Part shown: piece after piece, positions 16,059 to 24,116 of the stretch | Numbering within the stretch: the stretch's first letter is position 1 | How the letters are laid out: the number at the start of each line of letters is the position of its first letter | Assembly (NCBI GenBank): GCA_041653635.1 | Contig: JBAZFC010000001.1 | Span: 124,001-188,000, forward strand | DNA length: 64,000 nt | From: CAIXOA01 sp041653635 | GTDB lineage: Archaea; Micrarchaeota; Micrarchaeia; Anstonellales; Bilamarchaeaceae | Direction: 5' to 3' | Translations under genes and position numbers: made by a program | Notes under the pieces: generated by a model | Databases searched by the model: none | What the model saw: only the letters and a program-made list of their open reading frames with translations | What the model was told of the DNA's origin: nothing

Positions 16059-17143
16059 CCTATCACGTCCAGGTCTATGTCGTCTGTTGGCGAGGGGTTC
16101 TCGCTCTCAATGGAATACTTGGGGAACTTCACCCCTCCCAGCACCACCAGCACCTTTATGGATGCCTTCTGCAGGTTCGGCTCTATCCTGGAGCCCCAGA
16201 TTATGTGGGCGCCCGGATGTATCCTCTTGCTCGTCTCGGATACGATGAGCTCCGCCTCCTTTAATGTCATGTCCTCGCCCCCGATTACGTTCACCAGGGC
16301 GCGGCTCGCGCCGGATATGTCCGCATCCAGCAGCGGGGAATTTAACGCTGTTTCTATCGCGATTGTGGAGCGCTCCTCGCTCTTCGCATCTACGGACGCC
16401 TCGCCCAATCCGATTACGGAGTAGCCTGCGCCGGATAGGATGGTCTTGAGGTCGGCGAAATCCACGTTCACCAGGCCGGATTTCGTGATTAGCTCTGCGA
16501 TGCCCTTTACAGAGCCCGCCAAAACTTCGTCGCACACCTTGAACGCGGTGTTGAGCGGAAGGTCGGGCGCGATTGTGAGCAGCTTGTTGTTGCGGATTAC
16601 TATGAGCGTATCCGTGTTCTTGCGGAGCGCCTCCAAACCGATGAGTGCGTTCTCCATCCTTATCCTGCCTTCGGAGTTGAATGGCAATGTCACTACTGCG
16701 ATTGTGAGCGCGCCGGACTTCTTCGCCTCCTCGGCGATTACGGGTGCGCTCCCTGTCCCAGTGCCGCCTCCCAGGCCGCACGTCACGAAGACCATGTTTG
16801 CATCTTTTATCGCTTCCTTGATTTCTTCCATGCTTTCCTTCGCGGCGCTCGCGCCGATTTCCGGGTTGCTTCCCGCGCCCCTCCCTTTTGTGAGCTGCTT
16901 CCCGATGAGGATTTTCCTGTTCGCGCGCACCTTGAGGAGGTGGCGGGCGTCGGTATTCACGCCGATGAGCGTTACGTTGTCCACGCCCAATTCAAACAGC
17001 CTGTCTACCGTGTTTGTGCCGCTGCCGCCCGCGCCCACGACGTATACGTGCGGCTTGGATTCTTCTATGAATTTCAGTATCTCCTCGTCCTCCTTGGAAA
17101 CGGGGGCGGATGAGAGTTCCTTTATCTTGTCCTCAATCGTCAC
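16055..17143 (-). CDS. ftsZ: Cell division GTPase FtsZ
   Basis: Tubulin-like GTPase forming the division ring. Seen: VVGAGGSGTNTVDRL (nucleotide site), VNTDARHL, the tubulin signature GGGTGTGSAP (about residues 125-134), and the T7-region NVDFADLKTIL. The C-terminal tail is short and acidic (PSPTDDIDLDVIG). GTG 17143 was chosen because GGTG precedes it at the usual distance; GTG 17152 lies inside that site. Upstream, TATTTAAAATC lies between ftsZ and tRNA-Arg and may serve as its promoter. Confidence 0.96.
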   Translation of the reverse strand: MTIEDKIKELSSAPVSKEDEEILKFIEESKPHVYVVGAGGSGTNTVDRLFELGVDNVTLIGVNTDARHLLKVRANRKILIGKQLTKGRGAGSNPEIGASAAKESMEEIKEAIKDANMVFVTCGLGGGTGTGSAPVIAEEAKKSGALTIAVVTLPFNSEGRIRMENALIGLEALRKNTDTLIVIRNNKLLTIAPDLPLNTAFKVCDEVLAGSVKGIAELITKSGLVNVDFADLKTILSGAGYSVIGLGEASVDAKSEERSTIAIETALNSPLLDADISGASRALVNVIGGEDMTLKEAELIVSETSKRIHPGAHIIWGSRIEPNLQKASIKVLVVLGGVKFPKYSIESENPSPTDDIDLDVIG

Positions 17144-17232
17144 ATGGCACACCCTAAAGCTAGTAGTGGCTAATACTTGTTTGCAAAGATTTTAAATAAT
17201 GCATTAAGCGTAATATAGTTGTTATCTGGTTA

Positions 17233-17306
17233 GCCCTCATAGTCTAGCTTGGATAGGACGCAAGCCTGCGGAGCTTGGAACCGGGGTTCAAATCCCCGTG
17301 AGGGCG
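17233..17306 (+). tRNA. tRNA-Arg (anticodon GCG)
   Basis: Full cloverleaf: acceptor GCCCTCA pairs with TGAGGGC, anticodon stem CAAGC/GCTTG with loop CTGCGGA (GCG at loop positions 3-5), T stem CGGGG/CCCCG with loop TTCAAAT, discriminator G. CCA is not encoded and no intron is seen. An AT-rich AATATAG lies about 20 nt upstream. Confidence 0.93.
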
Positions 17307-17324
17307 TTTGGACGACGAACCGAT

Positions 17325-17367
17325 GGTGAAGTTCCGAAGAACTTCGCCAGACATCGCAGCAGCGATG
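17325..17367. repeat. Two tandem hairpins between tRNA-Arg and the DUF523 gene
   Basis: Hairpin 1: GGTGAAGTTC/GAACTTCGCC around loop CGAA (17325-17348, one T-G wobble). Hairpin 2: CATCGC/GCGATG around loop AGCA (17352-17367). The 3' part, GCGATGCAGAT followed by ATGGG, recurs after tRNA-Gln at 42119-42135. No T-run follows, so it is not an ordinary terminator. Confidence 0.55.
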
Positions 17368-17392
17368 CAGATATATGGGGCGGAGGGCAAAG

Positions 17393-17803
17393 ATGAGAAT
17401 TGTGAGTGCCTGCCTGGCTGGAGTGAATTGCAGATGGGACGGGAAATCGAAGGCATGCCCGGAAGTTATAGAATTAATAGAGAATGGGAAGGCTATTCCT
17501 GTTTGCCCGGAACAACTGGGTGGTTTGGCAACGCCGAGGCCCCCTGCTGAACAGAAAGACGGCAGGGTTCTTACAAAAACTGGCGAAGATGTGACTGAGA
17601 AGTTTGAACTGGGGGCAAGGGAGGCACTGAAAATAGCCCAGCTCGCGAATTGTGATGAGGCAATCCTTAAATCCAAATCGCCTTCCTGCGGGGTCGGGAA
17701 GATTTACGATGGCACTTTTTCTGGAAATCTTGTTGATGGCGATGGGGTGTTCGCCAAGGCATTGAAGGAGAATGGCATCAGGGTGCGCAGTGAGAAAGAA
17801 TGA
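17393..17803 (+). CDS. DUF523 family protein
   Basis: 136-residue cysteine-containing protein of the DUF523 family: MRIVSACLAGVNCRWDGKSK at the N-terminus, IPVCPEQLGGLATPRPPAE, and SKSPSCGVGKIYDG. The conserved cysteines (about residues 7, 13, 38 and 98) may bind metal or a cluster; function is not established. The start is ATG 17393, preceded by GGAGGGC; an upstream ATG at 17375 would run through that site. This is a common bacterial family, less usual in archaea. Confidence 0.85.
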   Translation: MRIVSACLAGVNCRWDGKSKACPEVIELIENGKAIPVCPEQLGGLATPRPPAEQKDGRVLTKTGEDVTEKFELGAREALKIAQLANCDEAILKSKSPSCGVGKIYDGTFSGNLVDGDGVFAKALKENGIRVRSEKE

Positions 17804-17847
17804 GGGGCGCTACATATCTTTTTAATTACTAGAGGAGATTTCGGCGC

Positions 17848-20541
17848 ATGCAGCAAGGGGTGGGCAGGAGCCTGAATGAACAGAAAGTCCTCTCGTATGC
17901 GAAAATGGTGGAGAAGAGCGAGGGCTTCTGGAATTCAATCCTTGTTTTCCTTGGCGCCTTATCCATCTTATCTGCAATACCGTTCTATCCGCTTCCTGTC
18001 GCGTTCGTGGCTGCGCTGGTGTGCGGCGTGATTGCATTCAAGGCGCCGCATTTCGGGGTGGCGCTGGGCGTGCTCCTTGTGCTGCCTGCGCTCGCTTATC
18101 AATCTACCATACTTGCGTGGATAGGATTGCTCCTGTTTGCGCTAGTGCTCTTTGAAATGTTTGATAATTGGGGCGTGATTGCGCTGCTGGAGGTGGTGTG
18201 CCTCGCGCCTTTCGCCGCATATCCGTTCGCCATGTTCGCCGGTTTTATTTATCTGCTGATGGCGTGGGGCAGTTTGCATTTCGGCTCGGGCAAGAGCGTG
18301 ATAATATCCGTTCCTGCGGTGCTGCTTATCCTTCTATTATCTTCACTATGGCTCGTGCAGAACAATGCGTATCTTCCAGTAACGCTGAGTTTGTACGAGC
18401 CGGGGCTGCAATCCCTAATGATTTCAAAACCTGCGATGGGCATGGGGGATTTCGCAGGGGCGATTGGGCCCGCTCTCGCAAACGCGTTCAACTTCGCGGG
18501 CGCGCGTGACATATTCCCGGCGCTGGGCAAGATATGGGACAACCTGATGCGGCTCCTGTTCATGGACTTCGGGCTTTTCCAGATAATCATTTGGGCTGCC
18601 GCTTTGTACGTGGTGGGATGGCTGCCTGCGCAATTGAAGGGAAAATGGACGCAGGCGATGTCCGCCGCGGCGCTGTTGATTGTGCCCATACTTTATTTTG
18701 CGATGAGCCTCGTGATGAGGTTCCCGTTCAATCCCATGATGCTCTTCTATGTGATTGCATCCATCCTTGTGCTTGCAGCCCTTGATTTGGCGGGAGTGAA
18801 AATATCCAAGGAGAAAATGATAAGGGCGAAGGAAAAACTGAAGGGCTTTGGAAAACTGGGCGTGCAGGATTTGAGATTGGGCGCGGGCGAGCAGGGGCTA
18901 AGCGACGTGGGCGGATACGAGGACGTGAAGAAGGAATTGAAGGATTCCATCATAACGCCGCTGCAGGAAAGGGAATTGGCGGATGCGTACGGATTGAAGC
19001 CTCCTTCGGGCATTCTTTTGTTCGGGCCGCCCGGCACGGGAAAAACGATGCTGATGAGGGCGTTCTCCAAGGAATTGGGGTATGGGTTCTATTACGTGAA
19101 AACGTCCGAGATATTGAGCAAGTGGGTGGGCGAGAGCGAGAAGAATGTGAGCGAGATTTTTGAAACGGCGAGGAAGTCCGCACCCGCGATAATATTCTTT
19201 GATGAATTGGATGCGATAGGGAAGAAGAGGAGCGAGAGCGGCGTGGATGAGGTCGGGCCGCGCGTGCTCAGCACCATGCTGCAGGAAATAGACGGATACA
19301 AGGACGACAAAAAACCAGTGATAGTGGTGGGCGCGACGAACGTGCCGAACAAGCTGGACCCAGCGCTCATGAGGCCGGGGAGGTTTGACAAGATAATCTA
19401 TATGCACCTTCCGGACTTGGAAGCGAGGAAGGCCATTTTCAAAGTTCATTTATCTAGGATAAAATACAAATCCACGGACATAGACTATGATAAACTCGCG
19501 AAGATGACCGACAGGTATTCTGGTGCGGACATAAAGAACGTTGTCACCGAGGCGCTGAACGCTGCTGCGCAGAAGGCGAAACAGGTGAAGAAAATAATCC
19601 AAGTGGAGATGGCGGATCTCCTCAATGTGCTGAATTATACGAAGCCGAGCACCACTTTTTCACAGCTTGAGGATTATGAGGAGTTCAAGACGGACTTTGA
19701 GCGCTCAATAGCGAAGGAAGTGAAGCCCACAAAGGAAGAGAAGAAAGTGGTGGGCTGGAAGGACGTCGCGGATTTGGAGGACGTGAAGGGCGCGTTCAAG
19801 GAGGCGATAGAGGTTCCGCTCCTGCACCCGGAACTGATGGAGAAATATGGGGTGAAGGCGACTGGCGGGATACTCATGTTCGGGCCGCCCGGATGCGGGA
19901 AGACGCTCGTGGTGAAGGCGGCGGCGAACGAGATGGACGTGACCATGCTCACGGTGAGCGGCGCACAATTGATGAAGAAGGGGTACGGGCACGCGGTGAA
20001 TGTGATTAAGGAGACGTTCAACAGGGCGAGGGAGAACCCTCCCGCGCTGATATTTGTGGATGAAATAGAAACCATTGCGCCTTCAAGGGAGATGGGGAGG
20101 GCGGATGTGGTCGGGCAATTCCTCACGGAGATGGATGGATTGAAGGAATTGAAAGGAGTGGTTGTGATTGGGGCGACCAACAAGCCGTCCATGCTGGACC
20201 CGGCTATTTTGAGGCCGGGGAGGTTTGACAAGCTATTCTACATACATCCGCCGGATGCGAAGGGGAGGGAGCAGTTGTTCGCCATTCATTTCGGCGAGTT
20301 CGCAAGGGGATTGGATTTGGCGAAACTCGCGCGGCTCTCGGAAGGGTTCTCCGGCGCGGACATAGCGGCGCTCGCGCAGGAGGCGAAGATGCAGATGGTG
20401 AGGGACCGGCTCGCGGGAAGGGAGCCGCGCACGAGCACGGACGAGGTGCTGCGCATGCTGTCCATGAGGAGACCGTCCATCACAGCGCAGGCGCTGATGG
20501 AGTATGAGGTTTTCCTCAGGGAATACGGGGAAAGGCACTAA
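17848..20541 (+). CDS. Membrane-embedded tandem AAA+ ATPase (Cdc48-like motor on a polytopic N-terminal domain)
   Basis: 897 residues. The first ~310 form about eight to ten hydrophobic segments with hardly any soluble loop. They are followed by two AAA modules of Cdc48 type: D1 Walker A GPPGTGKT (393-400) and Walker B FFDELDA (D452, E453); D2 Walker A GPPGCGKT (679-686) and Walker B FVDEIE (D738, E739). Both have RPGRFDK arginine-finger segments. No protease HExxH follows, so it is not FtsH. Cdc48/VAT and FtsH give partial precedents, but this combination suggests a membrane-substrate extractor. A GAGGAG site lies 8 nt before the ATG, with an AT-rich TTTTTAATTA upstream. Confidence 0.88.
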   Translation: MQQGVGRSLNEQKVLSYAKMVEKSEGFWNSILVFLGALSILSAIPFYPLPVAFVAALVCGVIAFKAPHFGVALGVLLVLPALAYQSTILAWIGLLLFALVLFEMFDNWGVIALLEVVCLAPFAAYPFAMFAGFIYLLMAWGSLHFGSGKSVIISVPAVLLILLLSSLWLVQNNAYLPVTLSLYEPGLQSLMISKPAMGMGDFAGAIGPALANAFNFAGARDIFPALGKIWDNLMRLLFMDFGLFQIIIWAAALYVVGWLPAQLKGKWTQAMSAAALLIVPILYFAMSLVMRFPFNPMMLFYVIASILVLAALDLAGVKISKEKMIRAKEKLKGFGKLGVQDLRLGAGEQGLSDVGGYEDVKKELKDSIITPLQERELADAYGLKPPSGILLFGPPGTGKTMLMRAFSKELGYGFYYVKTSEILSKWVGESEKNVSEIFETARKSAPAIIFFDELDAIGKKRSESGVDEVGPRVLSTMLQEIDGYKDDKKPVIVVGATNVPNKLDPALMRPGRFDKIIYMHLPDLEARKAIFKVHLSRIKYKSTDIDYDKLAKMTDRYSGADIKNVVTEALNAAAQKAKQVKKIIQVEMADLLNVLNYTKPSTTFSQLEDYEEFKTDFERSIAKEVKPTKEEKKVVGWKDVADLEDVKGAFKEAIEVPLLHPELMEKYGVKATGGILMFGPPGCGKTLVVKAAANEMDVTMLTVSGAQLMKKGYGHAVNVIKETFNRARENPPALIFVDEIETIAPSREMGRADVVGQFLTEMDGLKELKGVVVIGATNKPSMLDPAILRPGRFDKLFYIHPPDAKGREQLFAIHFGEFARGLDLAKLARLSEGFSGADIAALAQEAKMQMVRDRLAGREPRTSTDEVLRMLSMRRPSITAQALMEYEVFLREYGERH

Positions 20542-21111
20542 TCATATTTGCTTTACTGCGATTACTCCTGCCTGCGTCTTGTAGAATCTGTAGCCCGCCT
20601 TCATGAGCACCCTTTCGGTTTTGGTGCCCCTCTGGGCGACTATCTCGTCCAGGTTGCCGTCCGGGTTCAAGGGGGTGGTCAGCGTGACCGCGAACTGGAA
20701 CTCCCGCGCCCTCCCCTCCATCTCGCGGTGGTCCACGAGGAGCTCGCGCAGCCCCTTCCCTTCGTATGGGAGGAGGACCGCGTCGTCCTCTAAGAATATT
20801 GCATTTGTGTAGCCGGTTTCAAGCTGGAGATTGGTAGGATTATATGCCGTGCCCCAGGCGAGCCCCACCGCGACGAGCATCCTGCCAACGTATGCGCCGT
20901 AGCTCATGTTCCTTTTGAGCACCTCGCGCACCTCGTCCTCGGTGACCGCGAAGAGGCACTTCTGCATTATGTTCGTGACCTCCTCCGAGTCTTCCGGCTT
21001 GAGGCGCTTTATCTCCGCCTCTTCTATGTCTATGGGTGAGCGCACGCGCATCTTGGAGGCCGCCTTATCCTCCTTGTTTTCCTCTATTATGGCGCTCTTG
21101 AAGTCGCTCAT
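20542..21111 (-). CDS. GNAT-fold-like protein
   Basis: 189 residues with an acidic/Lys-rich N-terminal stretch (about 1-32) and then a GNAT-like pattern: EIKRLKPEDSEEVTNIMQKC, a YEGKGLRELLVDHREMEGR segment resembling the acetyl-CoA-binding turn and helix, and the final KTERVLMKAGYRFYKTQAG typical of GNAT C-termini. The pyrophosphate-binding RxxGxG/A is not perfect, so activity is uncertain. The stop abuts the AAA gene stop (convergent). Confidence 0.6.
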   Translation of the reverse strand: MSDFKSAIIEENKEDKAASKMRVRSPIDIEEAEIKRLKPEDSEEVTNIMQKCLFAVTEDEVREVLKRNMSYGAYVGRMLVAVGLAWGTAYNPTNLQLETGYTNAIFLEDDAVLLPYEGKGLRELLVDHREMEGRAREFQFAVTLTTPLNPDGNLDEIVAQRGTKTERVLMKAGYRFYKTQAGVIAVKQI

Positions 21112-21247
21112 CGTTATTGTAATGCTGCGCAGGAGTTTTAATTTCTTATGATAACCCGAAACGGACAGCGTGAGGAGTACGTACGAAGCGTTTCAAAGTG
21201 AAGTGGGGGAGGGTCAGAATGACGTCTAGGGTGAAAGCCGGGTGCCT

Positions 21248-21583
21248 TTACATAAACCTCGTTCCGCACACAGGGCATTTCGTATAGAGCGTGTCCATCT
21301 CATAGCCGCAGATGGGGCACCTCCACACCTGCTTTTTTGCGCGGGCAATCTCCGCCTCAAAATTGTAATCCCCATTCACGCAGACCTTCGCGTCCAGCTC
21401 GTTCAGTTCCCCGCACTTGGGGCACTTCTTCCTGAACATGGATTTTATGCGGACGCCGCAGTTGGGGCAGCGCTCCATGTCCAGCTTAACTTTTGCGCCG
21501 CAGGATGGGCACTTGAAGTCCTTGTCCGCGAGCGTGGATTTCTTCTTGCCCAGGCCCTCCTTTATCGCGTCTAATAATCCCAT
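21248..21583 (-). CDS. Zinc-ribbon protein with three to four CxxC knuckle pairs
   Basis: 111 residues with cysteine pairs CPSC/CPNC (about 25-42), CPKC (about 54-57) and a looser C-x-NGDYN segment, then CPIC/CPVC (about 88-106). Such double zinc ribbons usually mediate protein or nucleic-acid contacts. It overlaps the end of the upstream surface-protein gene by 13 nt on the same strand, so the two are probably co-expressed. The 136 nt between it and the GNAT-like gene hold no recognisable gene. Confidence 0.75.
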   Translation of the reverse strand: MGLLDAIKEGLGKKKSTLADKDFKCPSCGAKVKLDMERCPNCGVRIKSMFRKKCPKCGELNELDAKVCVNGDYNFEAEIARAKKQVWRCPICGYEMDTLYTKCPVCGTRFM

Positions 21584-22572
21584 CTATACACCATCAGGGC
21601 GAGTGGGAGGATCGCCGCAAGCACAAATATGGACGGGCAGAGGGGTTTCTGGCCGGACGTGCCTGTGTTGCCGCCCGGTGTGCTGGTGCCGCCTGCGCCA
21701 TCCGTAGGCACATCGCCGGCCTCAACATCCTCCACCTGCGCGCCCATGCACTGCACGGACATCGCGCTGTTCAGCGCATCAAGGCTCAGTCCGTAGTTGC
21801 CGCCGCTTACCGCGGTCTTGAGCGCGGCTATCTGCGTCGCCACATTTCCGGAGTTGCACATACGGGAATCGGCGAGCGTTTCGGCGCTGTTTATCTCCGC
21901 AAGCGCTGCGGCGCACGCGGGCGCGTCGTTATTGACGTCAACGAGGGTGTTTATCGCGCCCTCAACCAAAAGCCGGGCGTCATCCACCCTGCACTCCTTC
22001 ATCAGGGCCTCGGACTCCTCCTCCACACCGGAAACGGAATCGCGGTCCGCCTTGAGCTTGCAGCAGGTTGAGCCGCTGCAGAGGGAGTGCTCCTGCGCTG
22101 AAGCGAGCTCTTCACGGAAAACCACGGTTTTGTTGGCCACTATCAGCTCTTTTGCGATTGGGAAGTGGTTGAGCGGCACCTCAAAGGTTGCCTCGTGGGT
22201 CGTGGAGCCATCGGTCATGGTGACCTTGGTGATTTCCAGGGATTCCACCGCCTCGCCCCTGCCGCCCAGGTAGGCCGGGATGCGCATGTTGCAGTTCTTG
22301 CCGAATTCCAGCACGATGCACTCGCCGGACTGCACCCACTCGTTATTGGTGAAGTTCTTGTAATAGAAATAAGCGGTGGTGCGCTCCCCGAACGGGTTGG
22401 GCACCCATATCCCAAACGTTATGTACTCCGGGCCGTCGCCGCCAATGTCGCAGTTGTGCACAATCACGTCCGTGGACACCGCCTGGGAGTTTATGGTGTT
22501 CAACTGCGGCTCAAAATCTTCTGAAAAAACAAAACCCGAAACCAGCAACAACGCCAATATCAACGCTTTCAT
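21571..22572 (-). CDS. Secreted protein with C-terminal TM anchor, divergent partner of the membrane-machine cluster
   Basis: 333 residues from ATG 22572. A signal peptide (MKALILALLLVSGFVFS) is followed by a beta-rich domain (about 20-150, CARDB/Ig-like appearance), a Cys-containing helical domain (about 165-285: GSTCCKLKADRD, and cysteines spaced through helices), a Gly/Thr/Pro spacer, and a C-terminal TM segment ending VYRWDY. No family recognised. It shares one symmetric TATA element with the six-paralog cluster on the other strand, so it is likely co-regulated and part of the same surface structure. An upstream extension to 22650 would run through the promoter and is rejected. Confidence 0.7.
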   Translation of the reverse strand: MKALILALLLVSGFVFSEDFEPQLNTINSQAVSTDVIVHNCDIGGDGPEYITFGIWVPNPFGERTTAYFYYKNFTNNEWVQSGECIVLEFGKNCNMRIPAYLGGRGEAVESLEITKVTMTDGSTTHEATFEVPLNHFPIAKELIVANKTVVFREELASAQEHSLCSGSTCCKLKADRDSVSGVEEESEALMKECRVDDARLLVEGAINTLVDVNNDAPACAAALAEINSAETLADSRMCNSGNVATQIAALKTAVSGGNYGLSLDALNSAMSVQCMGAQVEDVEAGDVPTDGAGGTSTPGGNTGTSGQKPLCPSIFVLAAILPLALMVYRWDY

Positions 22573-22622
22573 GAGGGAGATTTGCAGGAAGTATTTATAT
22601 ACTTTGCAGATGAGTTCGGGGC
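22573..22622. promoter_or_regulatory. Symmetric bidirectional promoter of the 21.6-38.5 kb cluster
   Basis: The 50-nt gap between two ATGs contains a near-palindrome AAGTATTTATATACTTT (22589-22605), whose core reads TTTATATA on plus and TATATAAA on minus. Its centre is about 25 nt from each start codon, so both mRNAs would be leaderless from a single TATA box. Confidence 0.65.
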
Positions 22623-24116
22623 ATGCGGGGTTGGCTTTTCGCATTAGCACTGCTTGGGCTAGCCTTCTCCGTCGAAACCGTCCATGTGGGCCTCCCGGAC
22701 ATAAGCGTGGAGGGCAACCCCCTTTTCCTCGGCGCGGTCATACTGCTGTCCGTGTCGTTCGTCGCCGTGGCTTATGCGGTATCCTATTCCATACAGAACG
22801 CCTCGGCGATAGCGTGGAGCAAGGACCAGCTCCGCGAAGTGATTGCGGGCGTGGTGCTGATAATCATCATCTTCGCCGCGTACAAGGTCGCGAACGAGAT
22901 GGCGAGGCCGTTCATAGGCACCGGGGAAACCGGGGGGGAGCGGCCCGCGGAGATGCGGCTCGTGAGGCACGGGTGCTGCAGCGAGGACCCGACGCCCGCG
23001 TGCTCGGGGTACGGGAACCCAATCCCGTGCGAAAGCGTGATAGACACCGTGGTGACGGGATGCTGCAGCGAGGAGGCCATGGGCGCGTGCAGCGGGACGA
23101 ACAACCCCACCCCATGCACAACTGAAATGGTCCCTGTGGAGGCGCCCCCTGATGAGGAGCCGGACAGGAGCGGCCCGAACCCCATGCTCATCCTCGGCGA
23201 AGAGGCGCTCAACCAGACCATCTCGGATTTGGAAACAATATACATGAAGATAGGGGAGGGGTACTTCACGATAGGGGGCTACCAGGGAATCACGCTGTCC
23301 AGGCCCGTGGTGAATGCCTTTTACGTGCAATACACGGAGTCCGACAGCCCGTTCGTGGGCGTGGGCTCGCTGCTGGGCGGGCTGAACCAGGCGGCGTACC
23401 AGGTCACGTTCCAGCTCCTCTCGTTCAGGTTCGTGCTCGTGCTCCTCAAATACATCGACATAGTCGTGCCTGGCTTCCTGCTCCCGGCCGGGATGATGTT
23501 CAGGGTGTTCCCATTCACAAAGAAACTGGGGAATACGCTCATAGCGCTTTCGTTGGGCGCGCTCTTCATGCTTCCCGCGTCCCTCATACTGGTGAAGGAA
23601 ATAAAGAACAGCATGCCTGGAGTGCCTGGCGGCACCGCGATGGCGACGAGCTTCCTCAACGAATACACCCCGGCGCACGGCGAGGCGGACATACTCGCGA
23701 TGAGCGAGGTGTGCAAGAACGAGGTCTCAAGGGCGTTCTTCATGCCCGGCGAGCTGGTGACCGGCGCGATATTCGCCACGATCCTCGCAATCGCCTGCCT
23801 CGCGGGCTACTTCGCCTGCTGGCTCACGTATTTCCAGCTATGGTTCAACCTCATATGGCCGATACTCACCTTCGCGGTGACGACCATATACACCATATTC
23901 GTCATGCCCTTCGCAGGCGCGCCGGATGCGGGCGAGGTGTACAACGACCTGATGAGGAACATAGCCGAGGTGCTGCTGCCGGGCGTCAGCCAGATAACCG
24001 CGTTCTCCATAATATCTATAGTGGTAATCGGGATAGTCACATTCGCCGGGACAAAGGCGATATCTTCCGCCATCGGAGGCGAGTACGTGCTTTACGGCAT
24101 AAGCAGGCTGATCTGA
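22623..24116 (+). CDS. Polytopic membrane protein, cluster paralog 1 (with tandem Cys repeat)
   Basis: 497 residues: signal-like N-terminus, two TM helices (about 36-58 and 75-95) separated by the paralog-conserved AIAWSKDQLREVIAG linker, an external Cys-rich loop (about 117-160) with two copies of a ~28-residue unit (GCCSE...ACSG...NP.PC), then further TM helices. The family core is LPAGMMFRVFPFTKKLGNTL (about 290-309), and the tail is SSAIGGEYVLYGISRLI. General layout (many TMs, short soluble parts) recalls VirB6/TrbL-type channel subunits, but I see no diagnostic motif. First gene of the plus-strand operon; it overlaps the next by 1 nt (TGATG). Confidence 0.75.
   Translation: MRGWLFALALLGLAFSVETVHVGLPDISVEGNPLFLGAVILLSVSFVAVAYAVSYSIQNASAIAWSKDQLREVIAGVVLIIIIFAAYKVANEMARPFIGTGETGGERPAEMRLVRHGCCSEDPTPACSGYGNPIPCESVIDTVVTGCCSEEAMGACSGTNNPTPCTTEMVPVEAPPDEEPDRSGPNPMLILGEEALNQTISDLETIYMKIGEGYFTIGGYQGITLSRPVVNAFYVQYTESDSPFVGVGSLLGGLNQAAYQVTFQLLSFRFVLVLLKYIDIVVPGFLLPAGMMFRVFPFTKKLGNTLIALSLGALFMLPASLILVKEIKNSMPGVPGGTAMATSFLNEYTPAHGEADILAMSEVCKNEVSRAFFMPGELVTGAIFATILAIACLAGYFACWLTYFQLWFNLIWPILTFAVTTIYTIFVMPFAGAPDAGEVYNDLMRNIAEVLLPGVSQITAFSIISIVVIGIVTFAGTKAISSAIGGEYVLYGISRLI

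Noticed and set aside
17308..17550. Plus-strand 80-codon frame after tRNA-Arg
   Set aside because: It covers the two hairpins and overlaps the DUF523 gene in another frame. No family pattern.
17230..17676. Minus-strand frame of 148 codons across tRNA-Arg and the DUF523 gene
   Set aside because: It runs through the tRNA and the opposite strand of a recognised gene, without family resemblance or start signals.
17848..20541. FtsH or Lon-type protease
   Set aside because: There is no HExxH metal site and no Ser-Lys Lon protease domain after the AAA modules.
22659..23678. 339-codon minus-strand frame opposite paralog 1
   Set aside because: High-GC codon-position shadow of the real gene: His/Arg-rich, no hydrophobic pattern or family resemblance.
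23711..24115. Long N-terminal extension of paralog 2
   Set aside because: It overlaps paralog 1 in another frame; a signal peptide begins at 24116.
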